64,000 nucleotides of DNA from Synechococcus sp. RedBA-s (GTDB lineage: Bacteria; Cyanobacteriota; Cyanobacteriia; PCC-6307; Cyanobiaceae): NCBI RefSeq assembly GCF_024345495.1, contig NZ_JAGQBF010000013.1, positions 1 through 64,000 of the forward strand. Reading direction: 5' to 3'. Each line of letters opens with the position of its first letter. Position 1 is the first letter of the stretch. The notes beneath the pieces were generated by a model. It was not told the origin of the DNA, did no database searches, and saw nothing but the letters and a program-made list of their open reading frames with translations. Below are positions 18,161 to 27,627 of this stretch, piece after piece. The position numbers were made by a program, and so were the translations under genes.

Positions 18161-18508
18161 ATGGATCCCCACGATGTCTCCCGTCCAGTGCCGCTTCCCT
18201 CAGCGCCCGCTGCCACCACTCGGAGCGGATCTCCCCAGAGCTGGCCTGCCAGCAGCCGTGAACTGGCGGAGGACCTGCAGCGCCTCCTGGCCATCGATGG
18301 CCGCGACTGGCACGCCCTCAAAGGTCACAAGCCCAGGCGGGCGGCCGAGCAGCTGGCGGCGGCGCTGGTGCATCTGCTGGCCGAGGACAGCCCACCCCAG
18401 CGCCTGGATGGCGACGCCCAGGCGCGGGCGATCGAACTGTTGGAGCATGGGCTGGCCTGGTTGAAGGGGGATCTGCGCGATCCCGGCTGCCCAAGCCACG
18501 GCCACTGA
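18161..18508 (+). CDS. Conserved cyanobacterial hypothetical protein (DUF6439-like)
   Basis: The 115-residue protein has a helical core, RELAEDLQRLLAIDGRDW followed by HALKGHKPRRAAEQLAAALV, and a C-terminal helix (AIELLEHGLAWLKGDL). I recognise the DWHALKGHKPRRAAEQLAAAL pattern from small conserved proteins of cyanobacteria, probably the family named DUF6439, whose function is unknown. The first 30 residues are Pro/Ser-rich. It is divergent from the basic hypothetical gene and 36 bp from the converging anti-sigma factor gene. Confidence 0.68.
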   Translation: MDPHDVSRPVPLPSAPAATTRSGSPQSWPASSRELAEDLQRLLAIDGRDWHALKGHKPRRAAEQLAAALVHLLAEDSPPQRLDGDAQARAIELLEHGLAWLKGDLRDPGCPSHGH

Positions 18509-18544
18509 TCCCGCTCCAGGGCTCAGGTCAGGGGGCCTGGGTTT

Positions 18545-18967
18545 TCAGGCTGGGCGTCGCTGGGCCGCCAGCTGCAGGCGGTTGCCGCGCCCGCTCCAGC
18601 GCACATCGTCGAAGCAGTGGTGAATCAGAAAAAAGCCCCGGCCGCAGCAGGCATCGCTGCGCTCGGGCAAGGCGCTCGTTCGGGCACAGACCGGCACACC
18701 GCAGCCCTCATCCTGGATCTGCCAGATCACCCAGTTGGGGCTGAGAATGCGGCGGATGCGCAGACATTTGCGAGGGTCGCCGCCATTGCCATGGCGCACC
18801 GCATTCACCAAGGCCTCCTGCAGGCCAAGTTGTAGCTCCGCCAGGTTGGCCGCCGTGGCCATGGGCTCCAGCAGCAGTTCCAGCAGGGGGGCTAACTGAA
18901 GGGTGGAGGGAGTGATGAAGTCGGTCCACCGCAGCGGACTGATCAGGCGCCGAGGCATCCACACCAA
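18545..18967 (-). CDS. RsbW-like anti-sigma factor / Ser-Thr kinase ATPase domain
   Basis: The 140-residue GHKL-fold protein shows the N box (LQLGLQEALVNAVRHGN, about residues 44-60), the G1 box (QDEGCGVP) and the G2 region (GRGFFLIHHCFDDV). This is the HATPase_c_2 domain of RsbW/SpoIIAB-type anti-sigma kinases, which phosphorylate an anti-anti-sigma (STAS) partner. No STAS protein or sigma factor lies beside it, so partners are unknown. There is no membrane segment. Confidence 0.84.
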   Translation of the reverse strand: MVWMPRRLISPLRWTDFITPSTLQLAPLLELLLEPMATAANLAELQLGLQEALVNAVRHGNGGDPRKCLRIRRILSPNWVIWQIQDEGCGVPVCARTSALPERSDACCGRGFFLIHHCFDDVRWSGRGNRLQLAAQRRPA

Positions 18968-19009
18968 CCATGGCTCAGTTTGACCCTAACGCTCCAGGCC
19001 GCCTCCGGC

Positions 19010-19735
19010 TCAGCCCGTGCTGATTCGTTGTTGCAGGGCCGGATGCTTGAGCAGGGCATCCATCAGGCGCACCCCCCGCAGCTGGTTGATCAGCGGCATA
19101 TGCCCCTCAGGCGCCTCCAGCTTCCACTGGAAGGCACTGGGGTAACGGGTCCAGGTGCCTCCGCTTTTCCAGCCCAGCCTCGGCCAGAGCTGGTCCCAGC
19201 GGCCATTGCAGGCCCCCAGCAGCCGCCCCTGGACGGAAAAGCCGAAGCGGCCCCGTGAGTAGCAGACCCAGAGTCGGTCGAGGCTGGTGAGATCGAGGAT
19301 GGGCATGGGGGCCACCTCGCTGTAATAGACGTAGCCGCGCCGCACCGCCTCGCTGCCGGCCAGCTGGCGCAGCACCTCGCTGGTGATGCGATCGGCCCGC
19401 TCGAAGGAGCCCATCCCCAGGGCCTCCTGCAGGGGGGCGTAGTCGATGCCGTCAGCACTGGCTGCCTTCAGCCAGCCCTGGGGATGGCGCTCCAGCAGGG
19501 CCTGCCCGTGGCTGTCGTCCTCGGCCAGCAGCAGCTGAACCCATAGGCCGGAGATCCAGTCGTCGCCGTCGGGATCGTGGTGGCTGAGGGCCTCAAGCAA
19601 CAGAGGCCGCAGCTCCTGGGAGCGGGCCTCAATCTGGGGGAGCAGGTTCCGTCGCTGGCGCGGGGAGCTTGAGCTGAAACGCTCCAGCAGCTGGTCGGCG
19701 CTGGCCGTGGCGGAGGCGGGTGGACCAGAGAGCAT
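19010..19735 (-). CDS. gun4: GUN4 domain protein, Mg-chelatase activator
   Basis: The 241-residue protein has an N-terminal helical-repeat part (about residues 10-90) and a C-terminal GUN4 core with FERADRITSEVLRQLAG, VPMPILDLTSLDRLW-type and CNGRWDQLWPRLGWK segments. The full-length Synechocystis protein has the same two-domain plan and nearly the same length. GUN4 binds protoporphyrin IX and Mg-protoporphyrin and stimulates Mg-chelatase ChlH at the chlorophyll branch point. I used the ATG giving MLSGPPASATAS. It is divergent from mnmH across 72 bp. Confidence 0.9.
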   Translation of the reverse strand: MLSGPPASATASADQLLERFSSSSPRQRRNLLPQIEARSQELRPLLLEALSHHDPDGDDWISGLWVQLLLAEDDSHGQALLERHPQGWLKAASADGIDYAPLQEALGMGSFERADRITSEVLRQLAGSEAVRRGYVYYSEVAPMPILDLTSLDRLWVCYSRGRFGFSVQGRLLGACNGRWDQLWPRLGWKSGGTWTRYPSAFQWKLEAPEGHMPLINQLRGVRLMDALLKHPALQQRISTG

Positions 19736-19807
19736 GAAGTTCGGCGGGCCTGAGCCGGGCCGGCGTGGGCCCACTATGTCAGGGAAGGTCCGTGGGGGTG
19801 GGGCGAA

Positions 19808-20887
19808 ATGGCGTCGTGGCTGGCGATCGAAGCCTTCCTGGCGGGCGAAGGAACCCTGCTGGATGTGCGCAGCCCGGCGGAGTTCGCCCAGGGTCATATT
19901 CCCGGGGCCCGCAATCTGCCTCTGTTCAGCGACCTGGAGCGCGCAGAGGTGGGACTGACCTACAAGCAACAGGGCTCCCAGGCTGCGGTTCAGGTGGGGC
20001 TGGCCCTGGTGGGCCCGAAGCTGGCGGCCCTGGGGGATGCGCTGCTGGCCCACCGGCACGCCGGCGGCGCTGGGCCCCTGCGCCTCCAGTGCTGGCGGGG
20101 GGGGATGCGCTCCGCCAGCGTCGGCTGGCTGGCCGAAACCCTGGGCCTGCCGGTGCAGCTGCTGGAGGGGGGCTACAAGGCCTACCGGCGCTGGGTGTTG
20201 GGCTGCTTCGAGCGCCACTGGCCGCTGCTGCTGCTGGGGGGGCGCACCGGCACCGGCAAGACCGACCTGCTGCTGGAGCTGGACCGCCGCGGGCTGGCGG
20301 TGGTGGATCTTGAGGGTCTGGCCCACCACCGCGGCAGCAGCTTCGGGGGGCTCGGACTGCCGCCCCAGCCCAGCAATGAGCACTACGAGAACCGTCTGGC
20401 GGCAGCACTTCTGTCCTGTGCTGGGCTCTCCCCGATCTGGCTGGAGGCGGAAAGTGCCCAGGTGGGGCGCTGCCGCATCCCGGCGGGCCTCTGGCGGCAG
20501 ATGCAGGCCGCACCGGTTCTGGAGATCCGTCGGCCCCTGGAGGAACGGCTGAGCCGGCTGGTTGCGGTCTATGGGGTGCAGGATCCCGAGGACCTGGCGG
20601 AGGCGACCCGCAGGATCGCTCGGCGGCTGGGGCCACTGCGCACCCAGGAGGCGCTCTCGGCGATCGAGCGCCGCGACTGGAAGGAGGCCTGCCGCTGGAT
20701 GCTCGACTACTACGACCGCTGCTACGACCACGAGCTGGAGCGCCGGCGACCGGAGCCCGGCGCCGCCCACCACTCCCTCGACCTGCACGACTGGGACGAG
20801 GACCGTTCCGCCACCGCGCTCCAACAGCACCAGCTGCAGGGTCAAGCTCCTGTGAACTCTGAAGGCGTGATCGAAGAGTCTGCTTAG
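19808..20887 (+). CDS. mnmH: tRNA 2-selenouridine / geranyl-2-thiouridine synthase MnmH
   Basis: The 359-residue protein has an N-terminal rhodanese domain ([18 protein letters not shown]; catalytic cysteine in [13 protein letters not shown] near residue 95) and a C-terminal P-loop domain ([15 protein letters not shown], about residues 143-157). This is the SelU/MnmH plan, acting on the wobble uridine of tRNAs for Lys, Glu and Gln. No selD is in the window, so whether selenation or only geranylation occurs is open. It precedes psb28 by 22 bp on the same strand. Confidence 0.92.
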   Translation: MASWLAIEAFLAGEGTLLDVRSPAEFAQGHIPGARNLPLFSDLERAEVGLTYKQQGSQAAVQVGLALVGPKLAALGDALLAHRHAGGAGPLRLQCWRGGMRSASVGWLAETLGLPVQLLEGGYKAYRRWVLGCFERHWPLLLLGGRTGTGKTDLLLELDRRGLAVVDLEGLAHHRGSSFGGLGLPPQPSNEHYENRLAAALLSCAGLSPIWLEAESAQVGRCRIPAGLWRQMQAAPVLEIRRPLEERLSRLVAVYGVQDPEDLAEATRRIARRLGPLRTQEALSAIERRDWKEACRWMLDYYDRCYDHELERRRPEPGAAHHSLDLHDWDEDRSATALQQHQLQGQAPVNSEGVIEESA

Positions 20888-20909
20888 GATCGAACTTTGC
20901 CCCACCCCG

Positions 20910-21320
20910 ATGACGGCCATTCAGTTCTTTCGCGGGGTGGACGAGCCCGTGGTTCCCGATATCCGGCTGACCCGCTCCCGCGATGGACGAACCGGCCAGG
21001 CCCTGTTCGTCTTCGAGCAACCCCTGGCGCTCGCTCCTGAAACCATGGGCGACATCACCGGGATGTTCCTGCTCGACGAGGAGGGTGAACTGGTGACCCG
21101 GGAGGTAAAGGCGCGCTTCGTGAACGGCAAAGCCAGCGCCCTTGAGGCCACCTACACCTGGAAGACGGAAGAGGATTTCGATCGCTTCATGCGCTTCGCC
21201 GATCGCTATGCCGCAGGCCACGGTCTCGGTTTCGCCGAGAAGGACGACGAGTCCGCTGGCGATGGCTCCGATGGCTCCAGTCCCGCTCTGGCCGCTGAGG
21301 GCGAGCCGGCAGACGCTTGA
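20910..21320 (+). CDS. psb28: Photosystem II assembly factor Psb28
   Basis: The 136-residue protein has the Psb28 core [43 protein letters not shown] and the C-terminal [18 protein letters not shown]. Psb28 binds early PSII intermediates containing CP47 on the cytoplasmic side and is thought to protect and guide assembly. The last 25 residues are an acidic, Ser/Asp-rich tail longer than the usual family length of about 110. Its TGA overlaps the TTG start of the downstream membrane protein. Confidence 0.95.
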   Translation: MTAIQFFRGVDEPVVPDIRLTRSRDGRTGQALFVFEQPLALAPETMGDITGMFLLDEEGELVTREVKARFVNGKASALEATYTWKTEEDFDRFMRFADRYAAGHGLGFAEKDDESAGDGSDGSSPALAAEGEPADA

Positions 21321-22390
21321 ACTTCGGCCAATGGCTGGGTCTGTCGGCGATCCTTGCCGCCAGTGCCCTGCTCTGGAGCCTGAAGGGGATCCTGCTGCAC
21401 TTCTTCGCTGCCGTGGTGCTGGCCATGGCCATCTGCACCCTGGTGGGGGCGGTGCGGGGGCGGCTGGGCTGCTCCAGGCCCCTGGCCCTGATCCTCAGCC
21501 TGGGGGGTCTGACCCTTGTGGTGGTGGTGGGTGGCGCGGTGCTGATCCCCCCCTTCGCCGAGCAGTTCGCTGAATTGCTGGCCAAACTGCCCGACGCGGC
21601 GGATGTGCTGATCGGCCTGGTCAGAAGGCTGCTGGGCACTGCGAGCCAGGCGCTCTATGGCCGCCATGACGGATCGCTGGAGTGGCTTCAGCAGCTCTGG
21701 CCGGCCAAGGGGCCCAGCCCCGATGTGCTGGCCGGTGGCCTGGGGGGCGGCGCCCTGCGGCTGGTGGGCCTGGCCAGCAACTTGGGCAGCGGCACCCTGC
21801 AGCTGGTGTTTGTGCTGGCGGTGAGCCTGATGCTGGCGGTGCAGCCCACCGCCTACCGAGACGTGCTGCTGCTGCTGGCCCCCTCCTTCTACCGCCGGCG
21901 CCTGCGCCAGGTGCTCGATCTCTGTGGTGCGGCCCTCAGCGACTGGATGGTGGGAGTGGCGATCAGCTCCGTGTGCGTGGCCCTGCTGGCGGGCATCGGC
22001 CTGTCGCTGCTGGGGGTGAAGCTAGTGGTGGCCAACGCCCTGCTGGCGGGCCTGCTCAACGTGATCCCCAATGTGGGCCCCACCTTGAGCACGATCTTCC
22101 CGATGTCGGTCGCTCTGCTCGAGGCCCCCTGGAAGGCCCTGGCCGTTCTGGGGCTCTACTTGGTGGTGCAGAACCTGGAGAGCTATGTGATCACCCCCTC
22201 GGTGATGCATGCCAAGCTGCGACTGCTGCCGGGCCTCACCCTCAGCGCTCAGTTCCTGTTCACCGTGATCTTCGGGCCTCTGGGGCTGTTGCTGGCCCTA
22301 CCGATGGCGGTATGCCTGCAGGTGATCGTGCGGGAGCTCCTGATCCACGACATCCTGGATCCCTGGAAGCGCCAGCGATTGTCGCCATGA
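21317..22390 (+). CDS. AI-2E family transporter (PerM/TqsA-like), first of two
   Basis: A 357-residue membrane protein with about eight membrane segments. The family's C-terminal signature [15 protein letters not shown] is visible near residue 250, followed by [25 protein letters not shown]. Members move small molecules or ions; some act in AI-2 export or Na+/H+ antiport, so substrate cannot be assigned. The start is a TTG overlapping the psb28 stop (TTGA), with no good Shine-Dalgarno, which suggests translation by coupling. It overlaps the second AI-2E gene by 4 bp. Confidence 0.87.
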   Translation: MNFGQWLGLSAILAASALLWSLKGILLHFFAAVVLAMAICTLVGAVRGRLGCSRPLALILSLGGLTLVVVVGGAVLIPPFAEQFAELLAKLPDAADVLIGLVRRLLGTASQALYGRHDGSLEWLQQLWPAKGPSPDVLAGGLGGGALRLVGLASNLGSGTLQLVFVLAVSLMLAVQPTAYRDVLLLLAPSFYRRRLRQVLDLCGAALSDWMVGVAISSVCVALLAGIGLSLLGVKLVVANALLAGLLNVIPNVGPTLSTIFPMSVALLEAPWKALAVLGLYLVVQNLESYVITPSVMHAKLRLLPGLTLSAQFLFTVIFGPLGLLLALPMAVCLQVIVRELLIHDILDPWKRQRLSP

Positions 22391-23388
22391 ACGGCCGTGC
22401 CCTGCTGGGGACCCTCGCCCTTGTGCTGCTGGCCCTGCTGGTGTGGGAACTGCGCTGGGTGCTGCTGGTGCTCTTCGGGGCCGTGGTGGTGGCGGTGGCC
22501 CTCGATGTGCCGGTGAGCGTGCTGCGCCGCCGGCTGCCCCTGAACCGTCCCAGCGCCGTGGCCCTGGTGATCGCCGTACTGGTGGTGGTGGGCTGGAAGG
22601 TGTCAGAGCTGCTGCTGCCCGAGCTGCTGCAGCAGGCCAATCAGTTCACCCAGCTGCTGCCGGTGTTGCTGCAGCGTCTGGGCGACCTGGCCGGGGGGTC
22701 GGTGGCTTTTCGCGGCTTCGAGGATCGGCTGCTGGAGCTGGCCACCTGGGACAAGCTCCAGCCCCTGGGCGGGCAGCTGCTGGGGGTGGCTGGAGGCGCC
22801 GCCAACTCCACCATCCAGATCCTGCTGATGGTGCTGCTGGCGATCCTGCTGGCCCTTGATCCCAAGCCCCACCAACGGCTGGTGCTGGCCGCCACGCCCC
22901 AGTTCTGGCGTGAGTCGATGCGATCGCTGTTGCGCGAGGGGCGCGAAGCCCTCGGCGGCTGGCTGGCGGGCATGACCATCTCGGCGGTGACGGTGTTCCT
23001 GCTCACCTGGGCGGGCCTGGCGCTGCTGCGGGTGCCCCTGGCCCTGCTCAGTGGCCTGGTCTGCGGTCTGCTCACCTTCGTTCCCACCATCGGCCCCACG
23101 GTGGCCACGGTTCTGCCCCTGGCGGTGGCGCTGCTGATCTCCCCGGCCAAGGTGGTGCAGGTGCTGGTGCTGCGTCTGCTGCTGCAGAACGCTGAGGCCT
23201 TCGTGCTCACCCCGCTGCTGCTCAGCCGCACGGTCAACCTGTTGCCCACCGTGGCCCTGATGGCCCAGCTGAGCCTTGGCGCCCTGCTGGGGCTGCCGGG
23301 GGTGCTGCTGGCCCTGCCGCTGGTGGTGGTGCTGCAGGTGGTCTTCCAGCGGGTGCTGGTGGAGCAGGTGATGGACCGCTGGACCTGA
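22387..23388 (+). CDS. AI-2E family transporter, second of two
   Basis: The 333-residue paralogue of the preceding gene has the matching signature LTFVPTIGPTVATVLP and LLLQNAEAFVLTPLLLSRTVNLLP. It starts with an ATGA overlap on its paralogue. The two are probably an old tandem duplication, possibly forming a hetero-oligomer (inference). The gene ends in TGA directly abutting the stop of the converging 62-codon gene, with no spacer. Confidence 0.87.
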   Translation: MNGRALLGTLALVLLALLVWELRWVLLVLFGAVVVAVALDVPVSVLRRRLPLNRPSAVALVIAVLVVVGWKVSELLLPELLQQANQFTQLLPVLLQRLGDLAGGSVAFRGFEDRLLELATWDKLQPLGGQLLGVAGGAANSTIQILLMVLLAILLALDPKPHQRLVLAATPQFWRESMRSLLREGREALGGWLAGMTISAVTVFLLTWAGLALLRVPLALLSGLVCGLLTFVPTIGPTVATVLPLAVALLISPAKVVQVLVLRLLLQNAEAFVLTPLLLSRTVNLLPTVALMAQLSLGALLGLPGVLLALPLVVVLQVVFQRVLVEQVMDRWT

Positions 23389-23577
23389 TCAGCGGTAGTG
23401 CCTGATCAGGCTGGGGGTGAGCAGCAGCACCACCACGGCGAGGGGGTGCTGCTGGATGGCCGACATCAATGACGACCAGGTGAAATGGTCGGCCAGCAAC
23501 CGCAGTTCCGTCGCGAGATCCCCCAGGGCCAACAGAACCAGCAGCACCGGGATGAGCGGCGGGAGGCGCCGCATCAA
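23389..23577 (-). CDS. Small membrane protein downstream of secF
   Basis: The 62-residue protein has two hydrophobic segments (PPLIPVLLVLLALGDL and AVVVLLLTPSLI) separated by a short charged loop (RLLADHFTWSSL). It starts with an ATGA overlap on the secF stop, so it belongs to the secD-secF unit. Similar small proteins at this spot occur in other picocyanobacteria, to my recollection. A role as a Sec-associated subunit is possible but unproven. Confidence 0.66.
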   Translation of the reverse strand: MMRRLPPLIPVLLVLLALGDLATELRLLADHFTWSSLMSAIQQHPLAVVVLLLTPSLIRHYR

Positions 23578-24605
23578 GCCGCGCCGGCCGGGGCCGCCCC
23601 ATCCTCTGGAGCTGATCCCTCAAAGCCCTTGCCGCTGAACAGAGGCAGCAGGGTGGGGGCCACACCGATGCTCGACCAGCTGCCGACACTGATGCCGACT
23701 GTGAGCGCTACGGCAAACCAGAACAGACTGCTGCCACCGAAGAAGAGGATTCCCAACAGGGGCATCAGGGTGGTGAGTGAGGTGTAGAGCGAGCGGGTCA
23801 AAGTGGCATCGACGGCCACATCCACCTGATCACTGAAGGAGAAGCCCTTCAAATTTGCTTTCTGCTCCCTGATCCTGTCGAACACCACCACAGTGTCGTT
23901 ACATGAGTACCCGGCCACCGTGATCAGGGCGACGGCGAAGAGGGAGTCCACCTCGATTCCAGCTAGTAGCCCGAGCCAAGCGAAAAGCCCGGTCGTGATC
24001 AGCACGTCGTGGGCTAGACAGAGGATCGCCAGGAAGGCAAAGATCCTGTCGTAGCGAAAAGTGATGTAAAGAGCAATCGCCACGAAGCTCACCAACAGGG
24101 AGACGAGGCTGCTACGCAGTAATTGGGCTCCAAGGGTGGGTCCGATCGTGTCTACGGAGGTGCCGCCATCCTTGAAAGGCCCTAATGTCGCGGCCAGCTG
24201 GCTGATTACTGCCTTGCCCTGCTCGGCGCTGAGGCTGGGCAGGCGCAGCTCGATTGAGCGGCCCTGATCCAGCACCTGCACCGGTGCGCCCCGCAGAACT
24301 GGCACTGCCTCACCACCCTCGGCAGGAAGCTTCAGGCTGTCGACTTGTTCGGCCACTTGGGGCACGGTGATCGCCGAGCAACTGGGCTCGCAGGCCCGCT
24401 CCAACTGAATGCGGGTGCCACCGGTGAAATCGAGGCCCGGTTTGAGCGGGGCTCCGATGGAGGGATTGAGCCAGGAGAAGCCAATACCGATAAGACTGAT
24501 CAGGCAGGCGATGGCCGAACCCCACCAGGCAAGGCGCCTGTGGCGCGTGATTCGGAAGAATTGGATCGGCGGCAATGCGCTCGATCCCAACGTGGAGGAG
24601 TTCAT
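23574..24605 (-). CDS. secF: Protein translocase subunit SecF
   Basis: The 343-residue RND-type membrane protein has six membrane segments. The first follows FFRITRHRRLAWWGSA. The P1 periplasmic region contains GLDFTGGTRIQLE, and the C-terminal half has the SecF signature LAHDVLITTG...YSCNDTVVVFDRIRE. With SecD it uses the proton gradient to help complete protein export into periplasm or thylakoid lumen. It starts 6 bp after the secD stop. Codon use is a little less G/C-rich than in neighbours (for example AAATTTGC runs). Confidence 0.95.
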   Translation of the reverse strand: MNSSTLGSSALPPIQFFRITRHRRLAWWGSAIACLISLIGIGFSWLNPSIGAPLKPGLDFTGGTRIQLERACEPSCSAITVPQVAEQVDSLKLPAEGGEAVPVLRGAPVQVLDQGRSIELRLPSLSAEQGKAVISQLAATLGPFKDGGTSVDTIGPTLGAQLLRSSLVSLLVSFVAIALYITFRYDRIFAFLAILCLAHDVLITTGLFAWLGLLAGIEVDSLFAVALITVAGYSCNDTVVVFDRIREQKANLKGFSFSDQVDVAVDATLTRSLYTSLTTLMPLLGILFFGGSSLFWFAVALTVGISVGSWSSIGVAPTLLPLFSGKGFEGSAPEDGAAPAGAA

Positions 24606-24611
24606 GGGTGC

Positions 24612-26126
24612 TCAGGCGGCTGGCGAAGGCAGCTGGCGGCTGGGCAGGAAGTAGCTGGGGCGCCGCAGGCTGGGATAACTCATCATCAGGCGCAGTAGAA
24701 CGCGGGTGCAGGTGAGGGCGGTGAACAGGCTGAGCAGCAGACCGATGCCGAGGGTGACTGCAAAGCCTTTGACCAGGCCAGTCCCGAGTGCAAAAAGGGC
24801 AATGCAGCTGATCAGGCCGGTGACATGGCCATCGAGAATTGAGGAAAAGGCCAGGGAGAAGCCAGTGTCGATCGAGCGGATAAGGGTGTTGCCTGAGCGC
24901 AGTTCCTCCTTCACCCGCTCAAAGATCAGCACATTGGCATCCACAGCCATGCCGATCGAGAGGATGAAGCCCGCGATACCGGGCAGGGTGAGGGTCACGG
25001 GGATCAGGGCATAGCTGGCCAGGTTGAAAAGGGAGTAGAGGCTGAGGGCCACCACGGACACGGCCCCGGGCAGCCGATAGACCACCACCATGAACACGGC
25101 CACCAGAGCCAGACCCGCAAGGGCGGCCACCAGGCTGCTGCGGATGTTTTCCGCCCCCAGCAGGGGGCCGACGGTGCGCACCTCGATGATCTTCACGGGC
25201 AGGGGCAGAGAGCCGCCTCGCAGTTGCACCTCCAGGTCGCGGGCTTCTTCGGCCGTGAAGTTGCCGGTGATGCTGGCGGCACCCCCGGTGATGCCGGCCG
25301 CGGCGAACTCCTGGCTTACGGAGGCTTCGCTGATCGAACGGCCATCGAGCACGATGCCGAGGAGGCGGTTGCTGCCGGCGATCGATTGGGTGAGCTTGGC
25401 GAAGGCCTCGCCGCCCTGGCGGTTGAAGTTCAGGGTCACGTCCCAGCCGGTGCCCGTTTGCTGCTGCTGCCGGCCTGCGCCGACGAGGTCCTTGCCGGTG
25501 AGCAGCGCGGGCTCGTAAAGGGCCACCACCCTTTTGTTCACTTCATCGAGCAGGGCTTCGATCTGCTCGGTTTCACCGGCCCCTGCCGGCACCGCCACCC
25601 CGAGCTCTCGCAAGGCCTTGGCCAGATCCTCGGCGGGGAAGCTGGGGACCGGGGCCGGCGGTTGGTCTGGTGCCACGGGATCAGCCGGATCCGCTGGGGT
25701 GCGCCGTCGGCTGAGGTCGAGCACCGACTGGGCCTGACGCTTGAGCCGCAGCAGCCCCTGCATCTCCTGCTCGGTGCCTGGCTTCTGGGCGCGGAATTCC
25801 AGCAGAGCGGTGGTACCGAACACCTTGGCGGCCCGGGTGGGGTCCTGCTCTCCCGGCAGCTGCAGCACCAGCTGGTCGTCACCGATGGTCTGCAGGGTGG
25901 ATTCAGCCACGCCGAGCCCGTTGACACGGCGATCAAGCACCTCCTTGACGGCCTCCAGCTGCTCCCGTTTCACCGCTTTGATGGCCCCGGCCGGCAGTAC
26001 CTGCAGGGTGAGCTGGCTGCCGCCGCGCAGGTCGAGGCCGAGCTGCAGGGGAAAGCTGAACAGAACGGCCCCGGCGGCGATCGCCAGGGCCAGGATCAGG
26101 GCGAACAGCCCCTGCTGACGTGCCAT
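24612..26126 (-). CDS. secD: Protein translocase subunit SecD
   Basis: The 504-residue partner of SecF has an N-terminal membrane segment, the GLDLRGGSQLTLQV motif, a large P1 domain (DRRVNGLGVAEST and QLPGEQDP), and six-segment SecD membrane motifs including ILSIGMAVDANVLIFERVKEELR. A Pro/Ala-rich insert near residues 140-165 separates parts of P1, as is usual in cyanobacterial SecD. It lies 1 bp downstream of pdhB, so pdhB-secD-secF are likely one transcript. Confidence 0.95.
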   Translation of the reverse strand: MARQQGLFALILALAIAAGAVLFSFPLQLGLDLRGGSQLTLQVLPAGAIKAVKREQLEAVKEVLDRRVNGLGVAESTLQTIGDDQLVLQLPGEQDPTRAAKVFGTTALLEFRAQKPGTEQEMQGLLRLKRQAQSVLDLSRRRTPADPADPVAPDQPPAPVPSFPAEDLAKALRELGVAVPAGAGETEQIEALLDEVNKRVVALYEPALLTGKDLVGAGRQQQQTGTGWDVTLNFNRQGGEAFAKLTQSIAGSNRLLGIVLDGRSISEASVSQEFAAAGITGGAASITGNFTAEEARDLEVQLRGGSLPLPVKIIEVRTVGPLLGAENIRSSLVAALAGLALVAVFMVVVYRLPGAVSVVALSLYSLFNLASYALIPVTLTLPGIAGFILSIGMAVDANVLIFERVKEELRSGNTLIRSIDTGFSLAFSSILDGHVTGLISCIALFALGTGLVKGFAVTLGIGLLLSLFTALTCTRVLLRLMMSYPSLRRPSYFLPSRQLPSPAA

Positions 26127-26127
26127 C

Positions 26128-27111
26128 TCAGATCGTGCCCGCGTTGAGCTGGCGCGCCGTTTCCACGATCTGGCTCGGCTGAATGATCGTCAGATTCTCG
26201 AGGGCGCCGTTGTAGGGGGTGGGGATGTCCTGGCTGGAGAGGCGGATGGGCCGGGCGTCGAGATCGTCGAAGCAGTGCTCGGTGATCAGCGCAAGCAGTT
26301 CGGCGCCGATGCCACCGGTTTTCATGCACTCCTCCACCACGATCACCTTGTGGGTTTTGCGTATCGAGCGGGTGATGGTTTCCAGGTCGAAGGGCTTGAG
26401 GCTGACCAGATCGATCAGCTCCACACTCACCCCATCGGCTTCCAGCTGCTCCACCGCCTTGAGGCAGTGATAGCGCATGCGCGAATAGGTGAGGATCGTC
26501 ACGTCGGTGCCCTCACGCACCACTTCGGCCTGATCCAGGGAGCAGATGTAATCCCCCTCGGGGATCTCCTCACTGAGATTGTAGAGCAGTACGTGCTCGA
26601 AGAAGAGCACGGGATTGTTGTCGCGGATGGCGGCCTTCATCAGGCCCTTGGCATTGGTGGGGGTGCTCACCGCCACGATCTTGATGCCAGGCACCGCATG
26701 GAAATAGGCCTCCAGGCGCTGGCTGTGCTCCGCCCCCAGCTGGCGACCCACCCCACCGGGGCCGCGTACCACCGTTGGGATGGTGTAGTTGCCACCGCTG
26801 GTGTAGCGCAGCATCCCCATGTTGTTGGAGATCTGGTTGAAGGCCAGCAGCAGGAAGCCCATGTTCATCCCTTCCACGATCGGGCGCAGGCCCGTCATCG
26901 CGGCACCGACGGCCATGCCTGTGAAGCTGTTCTCAGCGATCGGGGTGTCAAGCACCCGCAGTTCGCCGTACTTCTCGTAGAGATCCTTGGTGACCTTGTA
27001 GGAGCCGCCGTACTGGCCGACGTCCTCGCCGAACACGCACACGTAGGGGTCTCGGGCCATCTCCTCGTCGATGGCGTCGCGCAGGGCGTTGAAGAGAAGG
27101 GTCTCGGCCAC
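26128..27111 (-). CDS. pdhB: Pyruvate dehydrogenase E1 component subunit beta
   Basis: The 327-residue beta chain of the alpha2-beta2 E1 has the start [20 protein letters not shown], the motif [37 protein letters not shown], and the C-terminal [17 protein letters not shown]. With E1 alpha it decarboxylates pyruvate using thiamine diphosphate to feed acetyl-CoA synthesis. The alpha, E2 and E3 genes are not in this window, which is normal in cyanobacteria. It heads a tight unit with secD and secF. Confidence 0.95.
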   Translation of the reverse strand: MAETLLFNALRDAIDEEMARDPYVCVFGEDVGQYGGSYKVTKDLYEKYGELRVLDTPIAENSFTGMAVGAAMTGLRPIVEGMNMGFLLLAFNQISNNMGMLRYTSGGNYTIPTVVRGPGGVGRQLGAEHSQRLEAYFHAVPGIKIVAVSTPTNAKGLMKAAIRDNNPVLFFEHVLLYNLSEEIPEGDYICSLDQAEVVREGTDVTILTYSRMRYHCLKAVEQLEADGVSVELIDLVSLKPFDLETITRSIRKTHKVIVVEECMKTGGIGAELLALITEHCFDDLDARPIRLSSQDIPTPYNGALENLTIIQPSQIVETARQLNAGTI

Positions 27112-27192
27112 GGACGGTGTGCGAACCCGGCGAGTGCCGGTGGAGCGGCCAACTTATCTCAGGTGTCGGCGAAAAGGAGCCGGCGGCGGCCC

Positions 27193-27288
27193 TCAGCCCC
27201 CGGCGGCGAAGGTGGCCAGCAGCAGCACCGAGAGCAGCATGCCCGGGGAGAGCAGCAGGGCCAGCAGGCCGAGGTCGTGGGGAGTCAT
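27193..27288 (-). CDS. Putative 31-residue single-pass membrane peptide
   Basis: An ATG frame encodes MTPHDLGLLALLLSPGMLLS followed by a second hydrophobic run ending in FAAGG and TGA. The product is one membrane helix with a short polar N-terminus, much like the very small subunits of photosynthetic complexes, but I cannot match it to a named one (not PetN, PsaM or Psb30). It lies between DUF3082 and pdhB on the same strand, in a slot otherwise empty. No strong Shine-Dalgarno is seen (CTTCCTTTTTCACC before ATG). It was found by reading the gap. Confidence 0.5.
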   Translation of the reverse strand: MTPHDLGLLALLLSPGMLLSVLLLATFAAGG

Positions 27289-27312
27289 GGTGAAAAAGGA
27301 AGCATTCTCAGC

Positions 27313-27627
27313 TTAGGAAGGCTCGGCTTCGCGCACCGGCAGCAGGCTGCGAATGAAGACAAGGGTCAGCCCCAGGGCGACGAAGGCGAAGGTGAAGGTG
27401 GCCAGGAAGCTCATGCCCACTATCAGCGTCTTCATGGCGGTGCCGATGCTCTGGGCGAAGGCCTTGCTGTACTGCGGCGGATGCAGGCTGTACCAGCGCA
27501 CAACCCGCTGGCTCAGCCCCAGGCAGACCCAGGCCAGCAGGCCGCTGGTGAGGGCGCCGGAGAGAAAACTGAGGGGCCCTTTGCGCGGCGGACTCGCTGG
27601 GGACTCGCTGGGCTCCGGAGTGCTCAT
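27313..27627 (-). CDS. DUF3082 membrane protein
   Basis: The 104-residue protein has a Pro/Ser-rich cytoplasmic start, a first membrane segment ([20 protein letters not shown]), the loop motif [20 protein letters not shown], and a second membrane segment ([19 protein letters not shown]). This is the cyanobacterial and plastid-related DUF3082 family of unknown function. I chose the ATG giving [10 protein letters not shown], which overlaps the ispE stop by 4 bp. The link to ispE recurs in cyanobacteria as I recall. Confidence 0.82.
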   Translation of the reverse strand: MSTPEPSESPASPPRKGPLSFLSGALTSGLLAWVCLGLSQRVVRWYSLHPPQYSKAFAQSIGTAMKTLIVGMSFLATFTFAFVALGLTLVFIRSLLPVREAEPS

